A model generated the notes under the pieces. It saw only the letters and a list, made by a program, of their open reading frames with translations, was not told the origin of the DNA and did not search any database. This document shows, one piece after another, positions 18,214 through 26,619 of a stretch of 64,000 nucleotides of DNA (position 1 is the stretch's first letter; each line of letters opens with the position of its first letter). The stretch spans positions 6,869,501 through 6,933,500 of the forward strand of contig NZ_CP077769.1 of assembly GCF_020386615.1 (NCBI RefSeq), given 5' to 3'. The stretch comes from Chitinophaga pendula (lineage in GTDB: Bacteria > Bacteroidota > Bacteroidia > Chitinophagales > Chitinophagaceae). Position numbers and translations under genes: made by a program.

Positions 18214-18266
18214 TATTGGTTTTCCACGGTGTTGAAAATGTTTTATTGAAAATAAACGTCATAGAA

Positions 18267-18449
18267 ATGAATTATCCCAATTTAGTAAATGCTAACAACA
18301 GATTGCAACTCAAGAAAAAAATTATATTAAAAGTAGTGAATAATCAGATACCTGTCAAGGGTATGGGGATTCCTACATTTGTCGATCCTACTGGTGGTGA
18401 AAAATCAATGGATGCACTTTGTACTATATCTGTCACCGGCCGGCCATGA
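18267..18449 (+). CDS. RiPP precursor peptide 2, single-Cys core
   Basis: This 60-residue peptide has the leader motif LxLxKxxI (L13, L15, K17, I20 in LQLKKKIIL). The core region has one Cys (C52) in MDALCTISVTGRP and six Ser/Thr. A Gly-Gly pair at 43-44 could be the leader cleavage site, leaving a 16-residue core that begins EKS. If Ser47 were dehydrated, Cys52 could add to it to make one ring. Start ATG 18267 is preferred: earlier in-frame options are a TTG overlapping the first precursor's stop. It lies 53 bp after precursor 1 and 20 bp before the LanC-like gene, so one transcript is likely. Confidence 0.72.
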   Translation: MNYPNLVNANNRLQLKKKIILKVVNNQIPVKGMGIPTFVDPTGGEKSMDALCTISVTGRP

Positions 18450-18469
18450 TACTTTAAGAAAATAACTTC

Positions 18470-19645
18470 ATGATAAATGCCAATATCATCCATCGTAGAC
18501 AGTTAGCCAACATTATCACAACTATCAATAGGTATTTTGGCCGGAAGTCAACGTTTTCGTTGGAAGATCTCTCTTTGGCACTCTTTTATCATCACCTTTT
18601 CTATTTGGAAGAGAACGTGATATATAAGGGAAAAAGGGATCAGATATTGGAGCAAATAGTGCGGAAGATAAAAGTGGAAGGATTAGCAGGTATAATGGGA
18701 ACCCCACAAGGGCCGTTCCTGATGAATTGCCTGGCTAATGTAATAAAGGGGATGTATCGTAATGAAGAAAACTCCCCCGCTCTTTATGACAGTGTAAACC
18801 AATTTAGCCACGAGTTACTCAACGAAGGTTGGATCACGAAAGAATGGTCCAACTGGGGGTATCTGGATGGATGGGCAGGAATGGCCAACTATTATCTGGA
18901 ATTGCCCAAGGAGTTCTCCTCTAGAGCCGCTTTCCTGAAGCGACTGGACCAGGTACCTGACGAGTGGATATTAACAAGTTTCGGACAATACCCAGGTTTA
19001 CCGTTCCGGCAAAGACCCCTGGTGGAAGTTGGTCTTGGAAGTGGCATCACTGGCATCTTAACAGTATTGGAGCGACTGGCAACAGCAACTGGTAATCCTT
19101 TATTAGCTACTTTGCTGGAAGAAAATGTTCGACAGCTGCTACAATGGCGCCAAGAGGTAGATCAGACCGCTTCAAAATGTTCTTTCTTTCCTTTCATGAT
19201 TGACAGAACGAAAAGAGAGGCCCATTACGATAATCGCCTATGGTGGAAAAGTGGAGACCTAGGACAGGTACTGTTACTCTACCGGAATGGACAGCTGCAA
19301 CATAATGATCATCAAGCCCGTACAGCGCTCCTCGTAGCCCTGAACACGCTAATGCGCAAAGTGCCGCAACATACGAATATCGAAAATGCCACAATAGAAG
19401 AAGGAGCAGCTGGCGTAGCAGAGTTATACCGCAAGCTTTTTCACCTGATGGGAAATACCCAATTGCTGGATGGATACCATTATTGGATATCCGAAACAGA
19501 GCGATTGCTGGAAAAGGAGGTTTCCGAAGGCCGTTGGTATTCGAGAGGGGTCGGTGTCCTGGATGGACTAACCGGTATTGGCTTGACACTTGCCTTCAGC
19601 GAATACGGAATGACAACTTCCTGGAGTGACGTTTTGCTAATATGA
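18470..19645 (+). CDS. LanC-like protein lacking the zinc and catalytic residues
   Basis: This 391-residue protein has the spaced Gly motifs of the LanC alpha-toroid: GLAGIMG (71), YLDGWAGMANYYLEL (131), VGLGSGITGIL (187), WWKSGDLGQVLLL (258), IEEGAAGVAELY (309) and GVLDGLTGIGLTL (362). In active LanC these motifs hold HGxxG, WCxGxPG and CHGxAG. Here the His is Ser191, the first zinc Cys is Lys260 and the Cys-His pair is Glu310-Glu311. No other Cys or His sits at these places, so zinc-dependent thiol addition is not expected. It may serve as a scaffold, leader-binding or substrate-guiding protein. It follows the precursors by 20 bp. Confidence 0.8.
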   Translation: MINANIIHRRQLANIITTINRYFGRKSTFSLEDLSLALFYHHLFYLEENVIYKGKRDQILEQIVRKIKVEGLAGIMGTPQGPFLMNCLANVIKGMYRNEENSPALYDSVNQFSHELLNEGWITKEWSNWGYLDGWAGMANYYLELPKEFSSRAAFLKRLDQVPDEWILTSFGQYPGLPFRQRPLVEVGLGSGITGILTVLERLATATGNPLLATLLEENVRQLLQWRQEVDQTASKCSFFPFMIDRTKREAHYDNRLWWKSGDLGQVLLLYRNGQLQHNDHQARTALLVALNTLMRKVPQHTNIENATIEEGAAGVAELYRKLFHLMGNTQLLDGYHYWISETERLLEKEVSEGRWYSRGVGVLDGLTGIGLTLAFSEYGMTTSWSDVLLI

Positions 19646-20210
19646 GATAAAAGAGTAGCGTGTGCGTGTGACCACTTTTATTCATCGTGTTTGTATTGGC
19701 AGTGTAGGCCTAACATTTTATCAGCCAGAATCAACGTGTAAATACCAAGTTTCAAAGATATTTTAGACCAAACCTCGATACCCAAAGCCCTTTTACAACT
19801 TTCAAAGCTGTTTTTAGGTGCCAAGTATCAGGTCAGTAACCCAAATGACTGAGGACAGTCATGGCTTTCATCCATTTCATTATATACAACAAGGGGGCAT
19901 CAGCCGGCCTCCTGACGTAAGAGGAATATATAATCCCGTAAGATTATTCCGCTTACATTGTCAAAATGATAACAGTTAGGACGATTAAAGAAAGGTAGTG
20001 GCATAGTAGTAAATATGATAGACTGACTATTGCGTGTAAGATTTGCCAACAGTTGCCTGCAGAAATGCTATGCTAACAGAACGAATAGGCCAGGCTGTAC
20101 GATATCAGCTAATAAAACATTACTTCATAAAAACGCATTGGAACCTGGCTCCGCGCTTTTGACGCGTTGAAGGATACGACAAAATTTGAGCCATTTTCCT
20201 ATAAAAAACA
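19646..20210. other. Gene-free stretch after the LanC-like gene
   Basis: I see no ORF with recognisable protein character here and no further LxLxKxxI leader. Two diverged direct copies of about 20 bp, AGTTTCAAAGATATTTTAG (about 19748-19766) and ACTTTCAAAGCTGTTTTTAG (about 19798-19817), lie 50 bp apart. The stretch may be the remains of lost genes of the RiPP locus. Confidence 0.4.
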
Positions 20211-20333
20211 TTACCAGGGCACTCACAGTACCTCTGTCCCCCCACCCCAAAAAGAGTGCCCTGGTGTTCGTACTTATGTCCAACGAAGACCCCCAAGGGC
20301 CGCCTTTCTGATGAAGAGGGCGGCCCTTTTTTT
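20211..20333 (+). ncRNA. Candidate small RNA with two hairpins and a terminator
   Basis: A perfect 12-bp stem, ACCAGGGCACTC (20213-20224) with GAGTGCCCTGGT (20254-20265), encloses a 29-nt C-rich loop. It is followed by an intrinsic terminator, AAGGGCCGCC (20295-20304) with GGGCGGCCC and seven or more T (20318-20333). No ORF fits the plus strand. The 5' end and promoter are not clear. Alternatively, this is only the end of the RiPP operon transcript; in that case the first hairpin has no obvious role. Confidence 0.4.
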
Positions 20334-20449
20334 ATAACTATTTCATAAACAATAAGATGTAGCGCGAATTGCCTCCCCCCTCTCCTACTGGCGAAAAAAA
20401 GTCCATCACTTACAACAATTAATCCATTCACAAAATATGTTGCAACAAC

Positions 20450-20457
20450 TATTTTTG
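20450..20457 (+). promoter_or_regulatory. -7 box of the first pirin gene
   Basis: TATTTTTG matches TAnnTTTG and lies 21 bp before ATG 20479, with a GGAGG-type ribosome binding site between (about 20468-20473). Confidence 0.6.
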
Positions 20458-20478
20458 TGTTGTATTTCGGAGGTTAAT

Positions 20479-21336
20479 ATGAAAACACGTAAAAAAGTCA
20501 TAGAAGTAGCAAATGTAGCCGCCCCTCACATGGTCGGCGACGGATTCAGGGTAAGCAGTATATTTCACAGTACGAAAAAGCTGAGCCCTTTTTTCCTGAT
20601 GGATTATGCAGCGCCCGCGTACTTCCCTCCTACTAATAGACCCAGAGGCGTAGATCAACACCCGCACCGGGGCTTTGAAACGGTAACGGTAGTATACCAG
20701 GGCGAACTGGAGCACCGGGATTCTAATGGCGGACACGGAAAGATCGGCCCCGGCGACGTACAATGGATGACTGCTGCGTCGGGAGTTGTACACGAAGAAA
20801 AACATAGTGAAGCATTCAGCAAGACGGGGGGTAAAGTGGAAATGGCCCAAATCTGGGTGAACCTTCCCAAAGCATATAAAATGTCCGCACCTGGATATCA
20901 AACCTTGCTGAAAGACCAGATACCGGTAGTACCAGTCGGAGACGAGAGCTATATACGTATTATAGCCGGTCAATACCAACAACAGGCCGGGGCGGCCCAA
21001 ACATTCTCTCCGCTTAATCTTTGGGATATACAGCTAAAGGCTGGACAAGCAACAACTATTTCTCTTCCGGAAGGACATAATACAGGTATCGTAGTATTGA
21101 AAGGTGACGCAAGTTTCAACGAAGCTGAAACAGCAAAAGGAATACAATTGGTAGTATTTGATCCTAACGGCGAAGAGATCGCCATAAAAGCTACGACAGA
21201 TACCAGTTTAATCCTTTTAAGCGGCGAACCTATCAATGAGCCTGTATTTGCTTATGGACCTTTTGTAATGAACTCTCAGGAAGAGATCGCCGAAGCCATC
21301 GAAGATTATAATAGCGGTAAGATGGGCTTCCTTTAA
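20479..21336 (+). CDS. Pirin family protein (first of two)
   Basis: This 285-residue bicupin has the metal-binding N-terminal cupin of pirins: HPHRGFETVTVVYQGELEHRD and later GDVQWMTAASGVVHEE, which supply the His/Glu iron ligands. The C-terminal cupin has the family ending FNSGKMG-like (YNSGKMGFL). Pirins include quercetinases and redox-sensing nuclear cofactors; no substrate can be named. The start is ATG 20479, behind a GGAGG site and after a promoter -7 box; a longer frame from 20437 would begin upstream of the box. It heads a run of redox-stress genes. Confidence 0.9.
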   Translation: MKTRKKVIEVANVAAPHMVGDGFRVSSIFHSTKKLSPFFLMDYAAPAYFPPTNRPRGVDQHPHRGFETVTVVYQGELEHRDSNGGHGKIGPGDVQWMTAASGVVHEEKHSEAFSKTGGKVEMAQIWVNLPKAYKMSAPGYQTLLKDQIPVVPVGDESYIRIIAGQYQQQAGAAQTFSPLNLWDIQLKAGQATTISLPEGHNTGIVVLKGDASFNEAETAKGIQLVVFDPNGEEIAIKATTDTSLILLSGEPINEPVFAYGPFVMNSQEEIAEAIEDYNSGKMGFL

Positions 21337-21389
21337 TCCTTGAATAAATTCACTGACAATATACATTTATAAAACTAAAATTGATAACA

Positions 21390-21917
21390 ATGACAACCTG
21401 GAAAATAGATTCCGCACATAGCGACATACAGTTTAAGGTAAAACACCTGATGATCACCACGGTTACCGGACAATTCGCAGCTTTTGACGCAACCATGCAA
21501 ACAACCACAGAAGACGGATTTGCCGGAGCACAGATCAATTTCGAAGCAGATATTAATAGCGTAAGCACAAAGAATGAGCAACGCGATCAACACCTGCTCG
21601 CGGAAGATTTCTTTGATGCTGCTAAATATCCTAAACTTTCCTTCAGATCAAAAGAATTCAAAAAAGTAGATGACGAGACCTACACCCTCACCGGCGATCT
21701 TACCATCCGTGAACATACTAAACCGGTAGAACTGAAAGTAGAGTATGGTGGTACCATGAAAGACCCATGGGGGCAGACTAAGGCTGGTTTTGAACTTACT
21801 GGTAAGATCAGCAGAAAAGACTTTGGTCTTTCCTTTAATGCCACTACCGATACAGGTGGTGTAGTGCTGGGAGATGAAGTGAAACTGTTGGCAAACGTAC
21901 AGATGATAAAACAATAA
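21390..21917 (+). CDS. YceI family protein
   Basis: This 175-residue protein has the YceI lipocalin-like fold, which binds isoprenoid or amphiphilic ligands. The start WKIDSAHSDIQFKVKHLMIT, the segment EADINSVSTKNEQRDQHL and FFDAAKYPKLSFRS are characteristic. No signal peptide is visible, so it is likely cytoplasmic, unlike the periplasmic E. coli protein. Translation starts at ATG 21390; a TTG at 21381 in frame is less likely. It sits 53 bp after the pirin gene and 26 bp before the nitroreductase, so the three probably form an operon. Confidence 0.9.
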   Translation: MTTWKIDSAHSDIQFKVKHLMITTVTGQFAAFDATMQTTTEDGFAGAQINFEADINSVSTKNEQRDQHLLAEDFFDAAKYPKLSFRSKEFKKVDDETYTLTGDLTIREHTKPVELKVEYGGTMKDPWGQTKAGFELTGKISRKDFGLSFNATTDTGGVVLGDEVKLLANVQMIKQ

Positions 21918-21943
21918 TCAGATACTAATAACGCGATATAACA

Positions 21944-22573
21944 ATGGACATTTTAGAAAAACTGGAGTGGCGTTACGCGACCAAGAAATTCGACGCTACT
22001 AAAAAGTTAGATAAAGATAAACTGAATCGTATCCTCCGTGCTACAAGTCTCTCTGCTTCTTCTTACGGTTTGCAACCATATAAGGTATTGGTGATAGAGG
22101 ATGCTGAAGTACGTGAGAAATTAAAAGCGGCTTCTTATGGGCAACCGCAGGTTACAGATGCATCTCAGCTAATCGTATTTGTAAGATATAGGGATCTGTC
22201 GGAGAATCATGTGGATCAATACATCAATAATATCGCAACGACCCGCAGTATAGGAGTGGAAACGTTGGCTGGATACGCCGGCCTTATGAAACAGGTCGTA
22301 TCAAACCTGGATGAAACAAAAGCAGGAATATGGACATCAAAACAGGCTTACTTAGCACTGGGTACACTATTGACAGCTGCTGCGGCGGAAGGTGTAGATG
22401 CTGCTCCTATGGAAGGATTTGATCCAGCTCAATACGATGAGATATTGGGACTAAAAGATAGGAACCTGGCTTCCGTAGTAATCGTTGCACTAGGTTATAG
22501 ATCGGCGGAGGACGAAATGCAACATGCAAAGAAAGTAAGGAAATCATTAGATGAATTAGTTGAAGTAATTTAA
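21944..22573 (+). CDS. Nitroreductase-family NAD(P)H-dependent oxidoreductase
   Basis: This 209-residue FMN enzyme is of the NfsB/DrgA type: it starts with LEWRYATKKFDATKKL, has SASSYGLQPYKVLVIED (FMN contact) near residue 35, and GVDAAPMEGFDPAQYDEILGL near 145. Such proteins reduce nitro compounds or quinones as homodimers in the cytoplasm. It follows YceI closely and ends at a terminator hairpin, closing the pirin-YceI-nitroreductase unit. Confidence 0.91.
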   Translation: MDILEKLEWRYATKKFDATKKLDKDKLNRILRATSLSASSYGLQPYKVLVIEDAEVREKLKAASYGQPQVTDASQLIVFVRYRDLSENHVDQYINNIATTRSIGVETLAGYAGLMKQVVSNLDETKAGIWTSKQAYLALGTLLTAAAAEGVDAAPMEGFDPAQYDEILGLKDRNLASVVIVALGYRSAEDEMQHAKKVRKSLDELVEVI

Positions 22574-22594
22574 GTATCAGGTTGTCAGGAATGT

Positions 22595-22634
22595 AAAAGC
22601 CAGCAGATAATTATCTGTTGGCTTTTCTGTTTTA
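22595..22634 (+). terminator. Terminator after the nitroreductase
   Basis: AAAAGCCAGCAGATA pairs with TTATCTGTTGGCTTTT (one G-U pair), followed by CTGTTTTAT. It ends the pirin-YceI-nitroreductase transcript. Confidence 0.7.
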
Positions 22635-22723
22635 TATCCTTGTGGGGGCCAGGTGTGAACTGGCCAGAATTTTGTAGCTTACTGATATCACATACTAATT
22701 ATAATCATACAAAAAGATACACT

Positions 22724-23134
22724 ATGAAAAGATTTGCTAGCGCTAATTGGCAGGGTACCGGTAAAGAAGGTAAAGGTACGCTGACTACAGAAACAGGTGT
22801 ATTGCAAAGTACACCCTATTCTTTCAGCAGCCGTTTTGAAGATGGGGCAGGTACTAACCCGGAAGAGCTTATTGCTGCCGCGCATGCAGGTTGCTTTACT
22901 ATGAAGTTAAGCTTTCTCATTACAGATGCCGGGTTTACACCAGGTTCGCTAGATACCAAAGCCACGGTGAAGTTTGAGAATGGTGCAGTAACCGAGAGCC
23001 ATCTGGAATTAAGAGCCAATATACCAGGAATAGAAAGTGATAGATTCACGAAGCTGGCAGAAGATGCCCGGGCTAATTGTCCTATCTCCAAATTGCTTAA
23101 TACGACAATTACACTTGATGCGCAACTAGTATAA
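22724..23134 (+). CDS. OsmC family hydroperoxide reductase
   Basis: This 136-residue protein matches the OsmC (not Ohr) branch: KRFASANWQGTGKEGKGTL at the start, the first redox Cys in AAAHAGCFTMKLS and the second in ARANCPISKLL. OsmC proteins reduce organic hydroperoxides in the cytoplasm. ATG 22724 is chosen because the longer frame from 22640 has a preface unlike the family. Upstream is an inverted repeat GGCCAG-N7-CTGGCC (about 22648-22666) that might be an operator. Confidence 0.91.
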   Translation: MKRFASANWQGTGKEGKGTLTTETGVLQSTPYSFSSRFEDGAGTNPEELIAAAHAGCFTMKLSFLITDAGFTPGSLDTKATVKFENGAVTESHLELRANIPGIESDRFTKLAEDARANCPISKLLNTTITLDAQLV

Positions 23135-23151
23135 ATGACTTCGCATAATAC

Positions 23152-23195
23152 ACAATGCCGGTGTGTTCTGAATGGATACACCGGCATTGTTTTTT
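23152..23195 (+). terminator. Terminator after osmC-like gene
   Basis: ACAATGCCGGTGT pairs perfectly with ACACCGGCATTGT across a 13-nt loop, followed by a T run. Confidence 0.8.
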
Positions 23196-23275
23196 AGTCC
23201 ACGTTTTCCTTTATTCCATCCATTGTATATCCCCCGCTGTTGACGGACCTTTGTGTTACAAAAGGAGTAAATATT

Positions 23276-23986
23276 ATGAACAAGATCATTCATCGGGCAA
23301 ACAGCAGAGGCTATGCAAATCATGGCTGGTTACAGAGTTATCATACTTTTAGTTTTGCAGGTTATTATAACCCGGAAGCTATGCAGTTCGGCGCACTACG
23401 TGTGCTGAATGATGACTGGGTAAAAGGTGGTATGGGCTTTGGCGCACATCCCCATGAAAATATGGAGATCGTTTCTATTCCACTCAGTGGTGCATTAGAA
23501 CACAAGGATAACACAGGACGTAACGAAATCATCCGAAGTAATGATGTACAGATCATGAGCGCCGGAACTGGTATCACACATGCAGAGTATAATGCTTCTA
23601 AAACAGATCCGGTTAGTTTTCTGCAGATATGGGTGTTCCCCAAAGTGAGGAATATCGCCCCACGATATCAACAGTTGACATTTGATCCTGCTGCCCGGAA
23701 AAATACATTACAAGTAGTAGTATCTCCTGATAAAGATACCGACGCGTTATGGATCAATCAGGATGCGTGGTTCTCTCTTGGACAATTAGATCAGGATGGT
23801 TCGCTGAGCATAACACCTAAATTAACAGGACATGGTAGCTATATTTTTGTGTTGGAAGGAGAGCTGCAGGTTGGTGGCGAAACCCTCAAACGGCGTGATG
23901 CAATAGGCCTTTCAGACTATACACAAGCTAATATTACAGCAACAAAAGCGGCAGAGTTTTTGATCATTGATGTTCCTTTGAATTAA
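23276..23986 (+). CDS. Pirin family protein (second, YhaK-like)
   Basis: This 236-residue bicupin starts NKIIHRANSRGYANHGWLQ and carries the pirin metal motif HPHENMEIVSIPLSGALEHKD and the later SAGTGITHAEYN. It belongs to the YhaK/quercetinase-like branch and differs from the pirin at 20479, so this is not a recent duplication. The start ATG 23276 has an AAAGGAG site 10 bp upstream. A TTG (23223-23225) and GACCTTTG (23246-23253) spaced 20 bp form a reasonable promoter. Confidence 0.9.
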   Translation: MNKIIHRANSRGYANHGWLQSYHTFSFAGYYNPEAMQFGALRVLNDDWVKGGMGFGAHPHENMEIVSIPLSGALEHKDNTGRNEIIRSNDVQIMSAGTGITHAEYNASKTDPVSFLQIWVFPKVRNIAPRYQQLTFDPAARKNTLQVVVSPDKDTDALWINQDAWFSLGQLDQDGSLSITPKLTGHGSYIFVLEGELQVGGETLKRRDAIGLSDYTQANITATKAAEFLIIDVPLN

Positions 23987-24025
23987 TAGAAAAAACATTA
24001 CTATCACCAATAAATATCGTGATAT

Positions 24026-24496
24026 ATGAGTACTACCACTATTGGATTGGAGAAAAAAACTTCTAAGGAATTAGCAGAAAAATTGAATGTACTACTTTCT
24101 GCTTATCAGGTGTTTTATATGAATACGCGCGGATTTCATTGGAATATAAAAGGAGACAAATTTTTCACTCTGCATGTAAAGTTTGAAGAGATATACACAG
24201 ATGCACTCGCAAAAATAGATGAGATCGCAGAACGTATCCTTACACTTGGGTTCACTCCAACACATACATTTTCAGACTATGTTAGTCATTCGTCTATACG
24301 TGAGATAAAAAACGAAGGGAAGGACACTGCTTGTGTCCAGGCTATAGTAGCAGGTTTACAGACATTGATAGAAATAGAAAGAGAAGTGTCAGCATTGAGT
24401 AATGAAGTAGGAGATGATGGCACAAATGACCTTATCACTACTTACATCCGGGAGCAGGAGAAACTAGTATGGATGTACAATGCTTATCTGCATTAA
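24026..24496 (+). CDS. dps: Dps family DNA-protection/ferritin-like protein
   Basis: This 156-residue protein forms dodecamers that oxidise and store iron with peroxide and shield DNA. Ferroxidase ligands are visible in RGFHWNIKGDKFFTLHVKFEE (His, His) and YTDALAKIDEIAERI (Asp, Glu). The C-terminus is short, without a Lys-rich DNA-binding tail. It lies 39 bp downstream of the second pirin gene and is probably co-transcribed with it. Confidence 0.94.
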   Translation: MSTTTIGLEKKTSKELAEKLNVLLSAYQVFYMNTRGFHWNIKGDKFFTLHVKFEEIYTDALAKIDEIAERILTLGFTPTHTFSDYVSHSSIREIKNEGKDTACVQAIVAGLQTLIEIEREVSALSNEVGDDGTNDLITTYIREQEKLVWMYNAYLH

Positions 24497-24517
24497 AAAA
24501 AATAACATTCTTTTAGT

Positions 24518-24551
24518 AAAAGATCAGCCCATAAGGCTGGTCTTTTCTTTT
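24518..24551 (+). terminator. Terminator after dps
   Basis: AAAAGATCAGCC pairs with GGCTGGTCTTTT (one G-U pair) around a 5-nt loop, followed by CTTTT. Confidence 0.75.
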
Positions 24552-24631
24552 GATGTTCCTTATTATTGCGCTTCCACCCGAAACAAGATATGGTGCTGTA
24601 CAATGATCATTGTTTAACCGGTTAAATATAG

Positions 24632-25714
24632 ATGACTATGCAGGATGTATTACAACAACAGTATTGGAACAATTCTATACAGCAATATATTATTGCTGTG
24701 GGTATTTTCTTATTGAGTATTGTCATAATACTTATATTGAAAAAGTTATTATTGAAACGGTTAAGAAAATGGGCCGGAGATACGGATAGTAATATCGATG
24801 ATTTTGTTGTGAGAAGGGCGGAACGTTCGTTAGTACCTTTATTATATATAGCCGCATTTTATATCGGAATATCAACACTTAACCTAACACCCAAAGCTGC
24901 TCGCGTCACTCACATTGGGGTCTCTTTACTTTCTACTTTTTTTGTGTTGCAGGTACTGACAGCGACACTCAGATTCCTTTTGCACGGATATCTTTCGAGA
25001 CGGGAAAATGGGGAAGAGAAAGCCAAACAGATAAATGGGATTATGTTGATCATCTCCGGAGTGATTTGGATGCTTGGTATTGTGTTCTTGTTGGATAACT
25101 GGGGCTTTAATGTAACTACAATCATCACTGGCTTGGGGATAGGGGGTATTGCTATCGCATTGGCAGCGCAGACCATACTGGGAGACCTGTTCAGTTATTT
25201 TGTTATCTTCTTCGATCGGCCTTTCGAAATTGGGGATTTTATTGTAGTACAGGATAAAGCCGGGGTGGTAGAGTTTATTGGTATTAAAACGACTCGTCTG
25301 CGTAGTCTCAGTGGGGAGCAGCTGGTATTTTCTAATACAGATCTGACCAATTCCAGGGTACATAACTACAAGCGAATGGAAAGGAGACGTATCGTTTTTA
25401 AGTTCGGTGTAGTCTACCAGACTCCTAAAGAGAAGCTGGAACAAATACCAGCCATCGTAAAAGGGATCATTAACGGCAATCCGGACCTGCAGTTCGACCG
25501 AGCGCACTTCCTAAGCTTTGATAGTTCTCAGCTTACCTATGAGGTAGTTTATTTTGTATTAACAGGTGATTACAATAAATATATGGATAACCAGCAAGCC
25601 ATTAATCTGGCATTGTTTGATGCATTTAGACAAGCAGGAATCGCTTTTGCCTTACCAACACAAACGTTATTCATACGGAATAATAATGGTAACGGTGCAG
25701 CTATGGCTTCTTAA
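24632..25714 (+). CDS. MscS-type mechanosensitive channel
   Basis: This 360-residue membrane protein has four to five spans (about residues 15-190), with the pore helix GLGIGGIAIALAAQTILGDL near 170-190, then the MscS beta domain (ITFFDRPFEIGDFIVV-type segment, VVEFIGIKTTRLRSLSGEQL, NTDLTNSRVHNYKR). It is longer than E. coli MscS at the N-terminus. Two Met codons (24632 and 24638) could start it. With mscL at 9437 the window encodes both main channel types. The HAD gene follows 35 bp later. Confidence 0.92.
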   Translation: MTMQDVLQQQYWNNSIQQYIIAVGIFLLSIVIILILKKLLLKRLRKWAGDTDSNIDDFVVRRAERSLVPLLYIAAFYIGISTLNLTPKAARVTHIGVSLLSTFFVLQVLTATLRFLLHGYLSRRENGEEKAKQINGIMLIISGVIWMLGIVFLLDNWGFNVTTIITGLGIGGIAIALAAQTILGDLFSYFVIFFDRPFEIGDFIVVQDKAGVVEFIGIKTTRLRSLSGEQLVFSNTDLTNSRVHNYKRMERRRIVFKFGVVYQTPKEKLEQIPAIVKGIINGNPDLQFDRAHFLSFDSSQLTYEVVYFVLTGDYNKYMDNQQAINLALFDAFRQAGIAFALPTQTLFIRNNNGNGAAMAS

Positions 25715-25749
25715 AATAACCAATAGTCTCAAATAAAAATTGAAGTATT

Positions 25750-26460
25750 ATGTTGTTGGCAACAGACCTGGATGGTACCTTTTTGGGAGGTAGTGAAGAA
25801 GATAGAACACAGTTGTACCGCTATATCCGTGCAGATAAGAATATTATATTAGTATTTGTGACAGGTAGGGGGCTGCAAAGTATTCTGCCATTATTGGAGG
25901 ACGAACAAATGCCTCGCCCCCATTTTATTATTGGGGATGTCGGAGCTACGATCGTGCATGGATTAACCTTGGAGCCTGTACAGCCACTGCAGGACGAAAT
26001 TGCAGGCAAATGGCCGGGGCAGGAGATCATACGGCAGCATTTGGAGCATGTAAAGGGATTGCGGTTCCAGGAAGTGCCACAGGAAAGACGCTGTTCATTT
26101 TTTTATGATCAGGACACTGATATAGCCGCAGCGATTCATATTGTGACTGATCTCGGCTGCGACTTCATCCAGTCTGCAGGCAAATACCTGGATGTATTGC
26201 CTAAGGGGGTAAATAAAGGACATACATTACATCAACTGATACAACAACTTGGATATCCGGAAGATAAGATATTAGTAGCTGGAGATACTATGAACGATCG
26301 CTCCCTCTATGATCTGGGGTTTAAAGGGGTGGTAGTAGGTGGTGCAGAACCCGCATTGTTAGGTTATACAGGTGAATTGCGCCATGTACTACAGGCTCGC
26401 AAGACAGGAGCCGGGGGTATTTCTGAAGCAATAGATGCCTTTCCCACACTGCTGAGCTGA
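25750..26460 (+). CDS. HAD-superfamily phosphatase, sucrose-phosphatase-like
   Basis: This 236-residue enzyme has the nucleophile motif LLATDLDGTFLGG at the N-terminus, motif II FVTGRG, a Lys in PKGVNKGHTL, and motif IV AGDTMNDRSLYD with metal-binding acids. The cap and order resemble the sucrose-6-phosphate or mannosylfructose-phosphate phosphatases (S6PP type). Its position after mscS suggests a link to compatible-solute metabolism, which is an inference. No glycosyl-phosphate synthase gene is adjacent. Confidence 0.85.
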   Translation: MLLATDLDGTFLGGSEEDRTQLYRYIRADKNIILVFVTGRGLQSILPLLEDEQMPRPHFIIGDVGATIVHGLTLEPVQPLQDEIAGKWPGQEIIRQHLEHVKGLRFQEVPQERRCSFFYDQDTDIAAAIHIVTDLGCDFIQSAGKYLDVLPKGVNKGHTLHQLIQQLGYPEDKILVAGDTMNDRSLYDLGFKGVVVGGAEPALLGYTGELRHVLQARKTGAGGISEAIDAFPTLLS

Positions 26461-26619
26461 TCAATACACATATATGCTTGGATATGAAAAAGATCGTAAC
26501 TTAGGATAACGATCAGAATAACATACCGGTTATAAGATCGTTCCTAATAAATAGCAGATAAAACATATTGGAGAAGATATAGTAAACCTTATCATTTAAC
26601 TGCTTAAATCCATACGTTT

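Noticed and set aside
20120..20431. Minus-strand frame of 103 residues in the gap before the pirin gene
   Set aside because: The sequence has no recognisable domain, and it would be read across two strong hairpins, one of them a terminator. The RNA explanation fits better.
22648..22666. GGCCAG-N7-CTGGCC as a firm operator
   Set aside because: Only 6 bp per arm, and such repeats occur by chance. It is mentioned only in the OsmC entry.
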